A DNA stretch of 64,000 bases from Pseudobdellovibrionaceae bacterium (GTDB taxonomy: Bacteria; Bdellovibrionota; Bdellovibrionia; Bdellovibrionales; UBA1609): NCBI GenBank assembly GCA_020635075.1, contig JACKAM010000003.1, forward strand, positions 248,001 to 312,000, given 5' to 3'. The first letter of the stretch is position 1. The number at the start of each line of letters is the position of its first letter. A program made the translations under genes and the position numbers. The notes beneath the pieces are model-generated. The model had not been told where the DNA came from, searched no databases, and was given only the letters and a program-made list of their open reading frames with translations. Below are positions 8,123-15,739 of this stretch, in pieces.

Positions 8123-8164
8123 AGTCTAAAGTGGCACGGGGATGGGAAATTGCCAAGAGGGGGA

Positions 8165-8196
8165 GGGTTCACCTGCAAAGGTGAACCCGTTTTTTA
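8165..8196 (+). terminator. Intrinsic terminator after the S8 protease
   Basis: GGGTTCACCT and AGGTGAACCC form a perfect 10-bp stem with a 4-base loop, followed directly by G and a run of six T. It begins about 43 bp after the protease stop codon on the plus strand. Confidence 0.9.
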
Positions 8197-8325
8197 TGTT
8201 TCATTGTGAGACACCCCTGATGGTCTAGGCCTCTGTCCGGGTTTGAGACACAGTTGACCCTTATTTGCTCGCCGTGTTGGTGGTTTTTCCCTATAATTAT
8301 CCCTATCTAGCTTGAGGAGCGAAGG

Positions 8326-9075
8326 ATGGGGAATCGCCGCATGAGGCCTGCATACATCATATCACTTTGCCTTTTTTTCCTTTTGTCTCTTCCAGCAGAG
8401 GCAAAACTGTTTCGCAATGCCTATGTCAGCTTTGAGCTGCCACCAAATTGGGATTGCCGCTTAGAGGGCACTGAGTGGGTTTGCGTCAGTAAGTTTAATG
8501 AGAAGTCCAGAGAAGCCATTATCATTTTGACGGCCAAAGAGGTGGGACCTGCAGACACTCTCCAGGCCTATTTGGCCCACCTAAAAACTCCACGCACAAT
8601 TCCGGATGCAGTGGGAAAACCGATCCCCTCCAAGCTCATCGGAGTTAAAACCCGTACCATCAACAACCATATGTGGGTGGATGGAATGCACATGGGAAGT
8701 GAAGTCACCTCCTACTACACACGCTACCTGGCCTCGGTGAAGCAAAATATTGCCATCTTGGTGACTTTCAGTGCCCACAAAGCACATTACACCAAGTACA
8801 GCGCCGACTTCTTAAAGGCCATTCAATCCTTGCGAGTTGTGGCAACTAAAACAATGCTAGCCAACAAGCCTCTCACCACCCCTCGTGGCTCTGGTGAAAC
8901 TTTTGGCGCTCCCATCGGCCAGGTCCTTCCTACCAATATGGGCGAAGAACTTCCGCCTGAGTCTTCCGGTAGCGGCAAGATGGGGTCGACGGCAATCGGC
9001 CTCATTGTTCTCCTATTAGCGGGAGGCTATTGGTTCTTGTTTATGCGAAAGAAGAAAAAGAAGGGTGGTCTCTAA
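8326..9075 (+). CDS. Secreted, C-terminally membrane-anchored protein, paralogue A
   Basis: The family is not recognised. The protein has a signal peptide (to about residue 27, LSLPAEA) and a conserved domain of about 170 residues that begins FRNAYVSFELPPNWDCR. A linker rich in Pro, Gly and Ser follows, then one C-terminal transmembrane helix and a KKKKK tail. This topology places the domain outside the inner membrane. The next gene encodes a clear paralogue with the same landmarks (AII(I/I) near AKE-GP-DT, a PRT motif, W-DG-H-SE and TRYLA-VK). GAGGAG and GAAGG lie before the ATG; a TATAAT at 8292-8297 may be a -10 element, but no matching -35 was found. It is probably co-transcribed with paralogue B. 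Confidence 0.75.
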   Translation: MGNRRMRPAYIISLCLFFLLSLPAEAKLFRNAYVSFELPPNWDCRLEGTEWVCVSKFNEKSREAIIILTAKEVGPADTLQAYLAHLKTPRTIPDAVGKPIPSKLIGVKTRTINNHMWVDGMHMGSEVTSYYTRYLASVKQNIAILVTFSAHKAHYTKYSADFLKAIQSLRVVATKTMLANKPLTTPRGSGETFGAPIGQVLPTNMGEELPPESSGSGKMGSTAIGLIVLLLAGGYWFLFMRKKKKKGGL

Positions 9076-9077
9076 GC

Positions 9078-9845
9078 GTGAGATCAGGGGTATCCTTGTC
9101 TCCATATCAGCATCGCTCACTCAAGTGGTGGCTTGAACGCCTCCCCTTCCTTTTGGCCCTAGTCGCATTGGGCATTGCCCTTGCTCACCCATCGGCCCAG
9201 GCAAAGGTGATGAAGACCGCCTATTTGAGCTTCAACATCCCAGATGCCTGGGACTGCCGTCGCGAAGACGCATTTGCCTATTCCTGCCGGCCCAACGCCA
9301 GAAAAAAAGTCCAGGATGCGATCATTATCATCTCTGCCAAGGAAGCCGGGCCAGAGGATACCTTTGCCTCTTTTCAGAAGTACCTAAACGTCCCCCGAAC
9401 ACTCAATGTCATGGGCAGTACCCCTCAGGTGTCGCGGGTTCAATATGTCCGCCTGATTCAAATCAACAAGCAGGCCTGGGCTGATGGCGCCCACCTCAAT
9501 AGTGAAATCCAGGGGTACTTCACCCGTTACTTGGCTACGGTAAAAGAAAAACTATCCGTACTCATCACTCTTTCGGCTGCGCAAAGCCGGTGGAAAATGT
9601 TCGAAAAGGATTTTGCCACAATAGTGAACTCTCTGGTGCTCACAGACAATCAAACGGTGCTACAACAGCCCTATACGCTGGGACAGACTCCACAGACCCA
9701 GGGACAACTCCCGGCCGGGGGTGCCCAGATCAGTCCACAGGCGGGAGTCACGCCAATGCCGGCCAAAGAGACACCCAACTACACGCTGATGCTGCTCGCC
9801 GCCCTTGCCGTCGTCGGTTTGTTTGTTTACGCCTTTAAGAAATAG
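9078..9845 (+). CDS. Secreted, C-terminally membrane-anchored protein, paralogue B
   Basis: This is a tandem paralogue of the preceding gene. I choose the GTG at 9078, two bases after the previous stop and downstream of AAGGGTGG; a TTG at 9030 would overlap the upstream gene by 46 bp. The N-terminus has basic residues and a hydrophobic segment (PFLLALVALGIALA) ending near SAQA. The shared domain starts MKTAYLSFNIPDAWDCR and keeps the DGAHLNSE and TRYLATVKEK motifs. A Gln/Gly/Pro-rich linker leads to a C-terminal transmembrane helix with a short FKK tail. The conserved WDCR and a second Cys suggest a disulfide-bonded extracytoplasmic fold. Function is unknown. Confidence 0.72.
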   Translation: MRSGVSLSPYQHRSLKWWLERLPFLLALVALGIALAHPSAQAKVMKTAYLSFNIPDAWDCRREDAFAYSCRPNARKKVQDAIIIISAKEAGPEDTFASFQKYLNVPRTLNVMGSTPQVSRVQYVRLIQINKQAWADGAHLNSEIQGYFTRYLATVKEKLSVLITLSAAQSRWKMFEKDFATIVNSLVLTDNQTVLQQPYTLGQTPQTQGQLPAGGAQISPQAGVTPMPAKETPNYTLMLLAALAVVGLFVYAFKK

Positions 9846-9853
9846 ACCAAATC

Positions 9854-10405
9854 CTAATTGAGCTGGAAAGGCTCGGAATAGACCCAGACTGCTTGGCTTT
9901 CCCGACCCTTGCGAACCAAACGGGTCAGATATCTTAAGGCAAGGCGATATGTTCCCTCAACAAGAGGCGGTTGGGATCTGGAGTAGATGTTCCTGTGCTC
10001 GATCTTGATCCACTGCTGTTGTTCAAAGCCAATGGCAATCAGCTTTCGGGGACAGTGTTGCTCCTTGTTGGGAGCAGAACTCAAACGCTTCCATTGATCT
10101 CCCTGCCGTACTTCTAAAACTGCAAAACCGTCACAGTCGGCTTCAACCAGCACGTCCTGAGTGAAATCATTGCGCACCGGAACATTTATATGCTGAGGGG
10201 TGATATCGGTAGGACTCAAGATCCTCACCAGTGGGACTTCTCGCACACCCTTAAGGCGGTGCTGGATCATCTCCCGCTCCGCCCGCTTACAGTCCACTAG
10301 GCTGCGTCCCTTGAGACCTGCACAACTGGCCTCGGCCGCTCTTTGCCCCATCAAACCCAATAGGGATACGAACCCTACCGAAACCACCAAGTTGATACCC
10401 CTCAT
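9854..10405 (-). CDS. Secreted hypothetical protein (183 aa)
   Basis: No known family is recognised. It has a signal peptide (MRGINLVVSVGFVSLLGLMG, likely cut near AAEA), then a mature part with four or more cysteines (CAGLKGRSLVDC, EADCDG, EQHCP) and beta-strand-like stretches ending in a WVYSEPFQLN segment. The layout suggests a disulfide-stabilised beta-sandwich in the periplasm. A very strong ribosome binding site (GGAGGGAGGTGAGG) precedes the ATG. A 38-bp perfect hairpin starts 18 bp upstream of the start codon and would lie in the 5' leader if transcription begins beyond it. It converges with paralogue B, leaving only 8 bp between them. Confidence 0.7.
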   Translation of the reverse strand: MRGINLVVSVGFVSLLGLMGQRAAEASCAGLKGRSLVDCKRAEREMIQHRLKGVREVPLVRILSPTDITPQHINVPVRNDFTQDVLVEADCDGFAVLEVRQGDQWKRLSSAPNKEQHCPRKLIAIGFEQQQWIKIEHRNIYSRSQPPLVEGTYRLALRYLTRLVRKGRESQAVWVYSEPFQLN

Positions 10406-10422
10406 TCCTCACCTCCCTCCTC

Positions 10423-10511
10423 AAAAGGTACCGGGTTCCCATGGGTGCGGCAATGCACAACAAGGGTGAAGTTTTGTGCAATGCCGCACCCATGGGAACC
10501 CGGTACCTTTT
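10423..10511. repeat. Very long perfect hairpin (38-bp arms) between divergent genes
   Basis: Arms 10423-10460 and 10474-10511 are perfect reverse complements over 38 bp with a 13-base loop. They begin AAAAGGTACCGGGTTCCCA and end in the complement. The first 14 bases match those of the hairpin at 4286-4385 (AAAAGGTnCCnGGT), and several more positions agree further in. Unlike that copy, this one sits between divergent genes, upstream of both start codons and before the plus-strand promoter at 10530. It is followed by only TTTT on either strand. A terminator for neighbouring genes is therefore not the simplest reading. Confidence 0.8.
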
Positions 10512-10529
10512 ACAAGCCATTGCCTGGAC

Positions 10530-10558
10530 TTGGCCTGAAGATTGACCACGACTATACT
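10530..10558 (+). promoter_or_regulatory. Sigma-70-like promoter for the 10597 gene
   Basis: TTGGCC (10530-10535) and TATACT (10553-10558) are 17 bp apart. Transcription would begin near 10565, about 30 bp before the ATG at 10597, which has a GGGGG ribosome binding site. Confidence 0.6.
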
Positions 10559-10596
10559 GGTCATCGTTTGTTTTGGGATCGTACAGGGGGATGTGA

Positions 10597-10926
10597 ATGG
10601 CTTCGGGCGACTGGCTTGTGAATCTTGGAGATTTTCTCAAGTACTACAATATCACGCCGAATATGCTTTTGTTTTTTTCGGCGGTTGTCCTCATCGCTTT
10701 TGTTTTCAGTCTCCGTGAGTTCATGTCCTGGCTGTCAAAAACTTCCAGCCTTCGTCGGGACCTCGCGACCATGAAACACACATTGAATATCATGGAGCAA
10801 AAGATCGACGCCCTATTAGCCATGCGCATGGGCGATTCCATGAAGTCCGAAGAGATGGATGATTTCATCCTTAAAAAGCCCCTCAAAAAGAGGCCTGAGA
10901 AAAAGACCTTCGACATTTCCCATTAG
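10597..10926 (+). CDS. Small single-span membrane protein with coiled coil (109 aa)
   Basis: The family is not recognised. Residues of about 22-40 (MLLFFSAVVLIAFVFSL) form one transmembrane helix. They are followed by a helix rich in heptad-like Leu, Met and Ile (about residues 50-78, RRDLATMKHTLNIMEQKIDA) and a very basic C-terminal tail (KKPLKKRPEKK). A membrane-tethered coiled-coil protein facing the cytoplasm is likely. A good promoter (10530-10558) and a GGGGG ribosome binding site lie upstream. It converges with the M16 peptidase pair, 4 bp away. Confidence 0.7.
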   Translation: MASGDWLVNLGDFLKYYNITPNMLLFFSAVVLIAFVFSLREFMSWLSKTSSLRRDLATMKHTLNIMEQKIDALLAMRMGDSMKSEEMDDFILKKPLKKRPEKKTFDISH

Positions 10927-10930
10927 GTAC

Positions 10931-12319
10931 CTACTGAATGTACTCGGTGTAGTTCTTCACCTGCACGATGCCGATTGGGCGCAATTGAGAAATGACCTTG
11001 TCCTTTGGGGAAAACACCAAAACCTTCATATTGTCGGGTTGAAGATACTTCTTGATCACGTCATTCACTTCTGAAGTCTTGATCTTACTAATGTCGCGTA
11101 AGTAGTTGGTCAAATAGGTGTCGGGAACCTGATAGAAGCGCAAGACCAACATGGTTTCCGCGAGGCGCTCTGCCGTCTCAAGGGCCCGCGGGAAGACGCC
11201 CAATAACAGGGCCTTAGCATCCGCCACCTCTTTGTCCGTCACGCCCTTGTTTTGAAAGTCCTGAATGACCTTTAGAGTTTCAGAAACAGTCTCACCCACC
11301 TTTTCGTGGCGGGTAAATGTGGCTACAGTAAATGGACCCGTATCCTTACGGGCATCAAACTCCGAACGAATGGAGTAGGTCAATCCACGGCGGTCACGAA
11401 TCTCGTCGACCAAGCGGCTATGAAAAGCTCCTCCCAAAATCGTATTAGCCACCCGAAGCTTGAGGAAATCTGGGTTGGTACGCTTAATACCCGGATGACC
11501 CAAACGAATCTCAGATTGCTTGAGATCTGTTTTATCGATGATTTGGATTTGTAATCCCGTAATGGCTGGAACCTCAGGATAGGTGAAATCGGTCTGTTTG
11601 CGGGATGACCATTCGGCAAAAGCCTTCTCCAAGTCCTCCACGATTGTTGGGTTAAAGTGCCCGACCACCGCCAATTGGGCATTATTGGGACGATAGTGCT
11701 TGAGGTAATACTTAATAATATCCTTTTTGCGTAACTTGGTGACGTCCCGTTTACGCCCCAACACCCTCCGTGCGTAGGGGTGTGATCCATATAGGTAGGA
11801 ATCAAACATCAGGCCGGCAAAATGACCAGGATCATCCACCGTCCTCTGCAGTTGGGAGAGAACCTGTTTTTTGACCCGATTGACCTCGCTGCCCGAGAAA
11901 GAGGGCTCCGTCACCATCTCTGAAAAGTTCTTTAAAAGTTCCCCTTGATGTTGCGCCAAAGTACTGGCCGAAATCAGAGTGTAGTCCTGCCCCACACTGA
12001 CCGACAGCTCAGATCCGATCTGCCCCATGGCATCGGCCAACTCCAGGGCTTTGCGCTTGGCTGTTCCCTTGTCTAACAACTCACCCACCATTGATGCCGT
12101 GCCTGATGCTGCCTGTGGGTCCTCACTGCTTCCCGCACGAACCAACATCGCAAGACTAAAATAAGGAAGTGACTTGTCCTCAACCATCAGCACTTTCATG
12201 CCGTTCTTCAATGTCGCCTCTTTATAGGATCTCAGCTTAAAACCACCTCCTCCCGGGAGGGTGGCACAACCAGCAATAAGGAGAACCAGGGATACCAAAG
12301 TCAGAATTCGAATTTTCAT
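10931..12319 (-). CDS. M16-family protein lacking the zinc motif, lipoprotein
   Basis: A 462-residue M16 (pitrilysin/insulinase-like) homologue with a lipoprotein signal (lipobox IAGC, Cys18). It covers both M16 halves: the N-terminal region has AMLVRAGSSEDP, and RRGLTYSIRSEF marks the C-terminal domain. Where active members have HxxEH, it reads SMVGELLDKG, so the zinc ligands are missing. This matches the non-catalytic partner of two-subunit M16 peptidases, in which the inactive chain supplies the RGLxYSI substrate-binding segment. It lies 2 bp after the active homologue (12322-13692), strong support for a heterodimer. The lipid anchor would hold the complex in the envelope. Confidence 0.88.
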   Translation of the reverse strand: MKIRILTLVSLVLLIAGCATLPGGGGFKLRSYKEATLKNGMKVLMVEDKSLPYFSLAMLVRAGSSEDPQAASGTASMVGELLDKGTAKRKALELADAMGQIGSELSVSVGQDYTLISASTLAQHQGELLKNFSEMVTEPSFSGSEVNRVKKQVLSQLQRTVDDPGHFAGLMFDSYLYGSHPYARRVLGRKRDVTKLRKKDIIKYYLKHYRPNNAQLAVVGHFNPTIVEDLEKAFAEWSSRKQTDFTYPEVPAITGLQIQIIDKTDLKQSEIRLGHPGIKRTNPDFLKLRVANTILGGAFHSRLVDEIRDRRGLTYSIRSEFDARKDTGPFTVATFTRHEKVGETVSETLKVIQDFQNKGVTDKEVADAKALLLGVFPRALETAERLAETMLVLRFYQVPDTYLTNYLRDISKIKTSEVNDVIKKYLQPDNMKVLVFSPKDKVISQLRPIGIVQVKNYTEYIQ

Positions 12320-12321
12320 AT

Positions 12322-13692
12322 TTAAGCTCCCTCACCAGATCTGGAGGTTGATGTTGCCGCTGAAGTTTTTGGTTTAACACGAATGATAGATCTTTGTGCC
12401 GGCTTCAGATATTTCTCAGCCACCTCTTTGATTTGCTCAGCTGTGACGGCATTGTAGCGGTCCAAATCCTTAAACATGATGGAGTAGTCATTGAAAAGGA
12501 CCTCATTGAGCGCGATAGCTCTTGCCTTTCCCGACACTGTTTTGAGCGAGTCCACGTAGTCAATCATGACCTGAGTTTTGGCCTTTTGCAGTTCTTCTGG
12601 CTTAACCAGCTCATTGCGGAACTTCCAGAGTTCGGTGTAGACCGTATTAATGGCTTTCTCCATGTCTGCTCCAGGTTTTACGCTGCAAATCACCTGAAAG
12701 AGGCCTGCGCGAAGTGGAGTATAAGCCCAGGAGGAAACTGAATTGGCAATCTGTTGGGAGTACACCAACTTCTTGTGCAATCGACTGGAACTGCCATTAC
12801 CTAAGATATTTGACAGCAGGTCGAAGGCATAAGCCTCGTCCTGTCCAGCAGGAGGCGCCTGGTAGGCCACGGAAAATGTTGGGTTCTGGACATCCTTCAC
12901 CAACTGAGAATTACGCTGTGCCTTTTGCTCAGGCTCCGGATCAAACTTTAGTTCAGGGATGGATTGAGAGGGGATTTTAGCGTAGTACTTTTCAATCAGT
13001 GATTTGGCCTGACTGGATTTAAAATCTCCAGTGATCACCAGAACCGCATTGTTGGGAGCATAGAAAACCCGATAAAACTCTTTCAAATCGTCGATCGAAG
13101 TGGCGTTGAGATCGCGCATATAACCAATAACGGGCCAACGATAAGGATGCACCCGAAAAACTGTTTCAAATACGTTTTCATGCAAGTATCCGTAGACGTT
13201 GTTTTCCACACGATAACGCCGCTCTTCCTTAACTACCTCTCTTTCATTCTTGATTTCTTTTTCATCAAAACCAAGATTGCGCATACGGTCTGATTCGATG
13301 TCGAGGATCAGTTCTAACTTCCCGCTCGGCATATTCTCATAGTAGCCAGTATAATCGCGAGTGGTGAAGGCATTATTGGTTCCTCCATTGGCCTGAATCT
13401 GCCGGTCCAACTCACGATTTGGGTATTTTGGTGTTCCCTTAAACATCAGGTGTTCAAAAAAGTGGGCAATCCCCGTGCGTCCGGGATGCTCGTTCGCCGA
13501 TCCAACCCGAAACCATTGGTGGATACTGATAATGGGTGCCGAGTGGTCTTCGTGAAGGAGCACGGTCAGCCCATTGGAGAGCTGATACTTTTCCACCGGA
13601 AATCGGATCTGATCAGCGATGCTCACCTGGGTTGGAAGTTCGGCCTGGGCAGAAAAAGAAATCAATACAGACAGGAAAAGCCAACGAAACAT
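12322..13692 (-). CDS. M16-family zinc metallopeptidase, catalytic subunit
   Basis: This 456-residue protein has a signal peptide (MFRWLFLSVLISFSAQA) and an M16 catalytic domain. The inverted zinc motif HFFEH is at residues 77-81, followed by GGTNNAFTTRDYTGYY, and a downstream Glu-rich helix (NEREVVKEERR) supplies the third ligand. The ATG at 13692 after GGAGG starts exactly at the signal peptide; the frame extends to 13755. The inactive lipoprotein partner follows immediately. The pair likely degrades peptides in the periplasm. The ribosome binding site lies in a small GGAGGACCCTCC palindrome, which may fold. Confidence 0.92.
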   Translation of the reverse strand: MFRWLFLSVLISFSAQAELPTQVSIADQIRFPVEKYQLSNGLTVLLHEDHSAPIISIHQWFRVGSANEHPGRTGIAHFFEHLMFKGTPKYPNRELDRQIQANGGTNNAFTTRDYTGYYENMPSGKLELILDIESDRMRNLGFDEKEIKNEREVVKEERRYRVENNVYGYLHENVFETVFRVHPYRWPVIGYMRDLNATSIDDLKEFYRVFYAPNNAVLVITGDFKSSQAKSLIEKYYAKIPSQSIPELKFDPEPEQKAQRNSQLVKDVQNPTFSVAYQAPPAGQDEAYAFDLLSNILGNGSSSRLHKKLVYSQQIANSVSSWAYTPLRAGLFQVICSVKPGADMEKAINTVYTELWKFRNELVKPEELQKAKTQVMIDYVDSLKTVSGKARAIALNEVLFNDYSIMFKDLDRYNAVTAEQIKEVAEKYLKPAQRSIIRVKPKTSAATSTSRSGEGA

Positions 13693-13792
13693 AGGAGGGT
13701 CCTCCACAAGATGAATGAACCCCACTATTTTCTCCACTGACCTCGATAGTGTCAATGTGAGGAACTCGAACTGGCCGGAATGATTAGTGAGT

Positions 13793-14293
13793 TTACTGAA
13801 CTACGAAATCCGAGAAGTAAACATTGCGAACGACACCTTTGTCGAGGAAACCATTGAGCTGGGAGATGATGCGGTTCTTAAGGTGGAGCTTTCCCTGCAC
13901 AGTTTCAACCTCAGTGTACACAGTGGTATTGAGAATGCGCACGATAGCGTCTCGAGCTTCGGCCCCCAGTGAGATCACTTCCTCAAAGCCCTCTTCATCC
14001 AACATTTCTAGACTCAGCTCCATGCGGATCAATCGACGAGGCACCCCGTCCAAATTGGTATTGAAGGTTTCCATGGTGTACATCACAGGATTTTGTTGGA
14101 GGGACTTGCGAAACTCTACCAGCTCTTTGTTAAGTTCTTCCTCTGTCGACACGGCGGGTTTGTGACCCAAGGTCGAGGAATATACCAAAAAGGCCCCACC
14201 ACCCAGGACGCCAAGGTTTACCACCATGAAGGCAAGAGTGAGAATCTTACCCATGTCCTTCTTAGGCTTTTTGCTTCCTTCTTCCTCTGCCAT
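13793..14293 (-). CDS. fliL: Flagellar basal body-associated protein FliL
   Basis: A 166-residue protein of FliL type: a short charged cytoplasmic N-terminus (MAEEEGSKKPKK), one transmembrane helix at about residues 15-37 and a periplasmic domain. That domain carries the family features of a strand near NLDGVPRRLIRMELSLEM, a central helix and a final KNRIISQLNGFL...VYFSDFVVQ. FliL assists stator function around MotAB. The ATG at 14293 follows GGAGGG; the frame opens at 14311. No other flagellar gene is in the window, so fliL stands apart from a flagellar operon here. It lies upstream of the M16 pair on the same strand. Confidence 0.88.
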   Translation of the reverse strand: MAEEEGSKKPKKDMGKILTLAFMVVNLGVLGGGAFLVYSSTLGHKPAVSTEEELNKELVEFRKSLQQNPVMYTMETFNTNLDGVPRRLIRMELSLEMLDEEGFEEVISLGAEARDAIVRILNTTVYTEVETVQGKLHLKNRIISQLNGFLDKGVVRNVYFSDFVVQ

Positions 14294-14444
14294 GGTCCGT
14301 GACCCTCCCAAACTCTTATCGGCAGCAGGACTCGGGTCTTAAGGACCTTCTTACGGTCCAGGTCAAGGCGAAAGTCCAGTGTGTCTCACCCCGAGATGCC
14401 AAACAGGCTCTCTTTGTCTTCGAATCTGACCCGACGCCCTATTC

Positions 14445-14473
14445 TTGACTTTCGACTAGTCACCCCCTCTAAT
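14445..14473 (+). promoter_or_regulatory. Sigma-70-like promoter for the L,D-transpeptidase gene
   Basis: TTGACT (14445-14450) and TCTAAT (14468-14473) are separated by 17 bp, with the ATG 32 bp downstream of the -10 element. This is one of the best promoter matches in the window. Confidence 0.65.
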
Positions 14474-14505
14474 GGATGTGGGCATTTTTACAGGTTGCGT
14501 AACTG

Positions 14506-15582
14506 ATGATTCGTCTCAAATTGACAGTTCTATTGCTGGCGGCTGGTTTGTTGTGCTCCTATGCCCAAAGTCAGCCCACCCAAGTGGAAAGTGCCACCAA
14601 CGTGGTTTCAGACGCCCAGGCGGACAAAGAAGACAGCGAAGACGCGACCAAAGGGATGCCAGATCCCCAGGGCATTGCCCCCCCGTCAGGCAAATTCCCA
14701 ACTACCCTGGTTAATCTGGGTGAAACCGATGCCTTCTCCCCCTACGCATTTATCGTCGACAAATCCACTCGCACACTGACGATTTGGAAGTATGAGGCTG
14801 GAAATCTAACCCCAGTTGCCGTCTACCCGTCCGACATGGGCCGAAAGCCAGGTGATAAGACCGTGCTCGGTGATCTGAAAACTCCAGAAGGGATTTACTT
14901 TTTCCAGTCCCGTTATGAAGGCGGTCAGTTGGATTTTAACGAATACGGTTCTCGGGCATTCACCATGGATTACCCCAATTTTTTTGATCTCATGGAAAAT
15001 AAAACCGGCAGCGGTATTTGGCTTCACGCAATCCCTGAAACCAAGTCCCTTCTACGAGGCTCCCGTGGTTGTGTAGTTGTACGTGATGAGGTTATCCAAA
15101 AGATCACGGACTTCATTACCCTCAAAAAGACCCCAATTGTGATCCAAGAAAAAGTGACCTACATCACACCTGATGATTTAAAGGGCCGTCGCCAGAGTCT
15201 TAATCGCTGGATCGATGGTTGGCGCAAAAGCTGGGAGGCCAAGGATATCAACTCTTACATCGCCTACTATGGTGACCAGTTTAAATCCCTTGGCATGGAT
15301 CGGGGCCAGTGGCGAGAGTATAAGGAAAATCTAAATTCCAAATACAAATCCATATCCGTCCGGATCAGCGAACCATTGATCGTGGTTCATGACGATGAGG
15401 CTGTGGTTCGTTTTATTCAGGCCTATCAGTCGGATTTCAAAGAGGATGTGGGTGAAAAGACTCTGTACTTACGCAAGGACGGCAGTGGTCAATACCGCAT
15501 TCTCGGAGAACAATGGAAGTCAGTTTCCAAGAAGAACCTGGCTGCCATTAGGCTCACCGAATCCAAAGACTCCAATCTGTAA
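14506..15582 (+). CDS. L,D-transpeptidase (YkuD) with C-terminal NTF2-like domain
   Basis: This 358-residue secreted protein has a signal peptide (LKLTVLLLAAGLLCSYAQS), a low-complexity spacer and a YkuD domain at about residues 80-205. The catalytic residues are visible as His174 (WLHAIPE) and Cys189 in GSRGCVV. The C-terminal region from about residue 235 (RWIDGWRKSWEAKDINSYIA) looks like an NTF2/DUF4440-type domain, a pairing seen in several Gram-negative YkuD proteins. YkuD enzymes form 3-3 crosslinks or attach amino acids and proteins to peptidoglycan at meso-DAP. In Bdellovibrio such enzymes are known to remodel self and prey walls; whether this one does is inference. A clear promoter lies at 14445. 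Confidence 0.9.
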   Translation: MIRLKLTVLLLAAGLLCSYAQSQPTQVESATNVVSDAQADKEDSEDATKGMPDPQGIAPPSGKFPTTLVNLGETDAFSPYAFIVDKSTRTLTIWKYEAGNLTPVAVYPSDMGRKPGDKTVLGDLKTPEGIYFFQSRYEGGQLDFNEYGSRAFTMDYPNFFDLMENKTGSGIWLHAIPETKSLLRGSRGCVVVRDEVIQKITDFITLKKTPIVIQEKVTYITPDDLKGRRQSLNRWIDGWRKSWEAKDINSYIAYYGDQFKSLGMDRGQWREYKENLNSKYKSISVRISEPLIVVHDDEAVVRFIQAYQSDFKEDVGEKTLYLRKDGSGQYRILGEQWKSVSKKNLAAIRLTESKDSNL

Positions 15583-15739
15583 TCGAACCGTTAAGCTTTA
15601 GTTAGCCCTCTCACAGTGAATCACCAACATCCCATATAGGGTTCAGATTTTTTTAACCTTTAATCACAAGCCATCCCACCCCTTTTAAGGACTAAAAATC
15701 TGACCGAGAAGCCTTAGGTAGATAAAGGGTAGGTATTCC

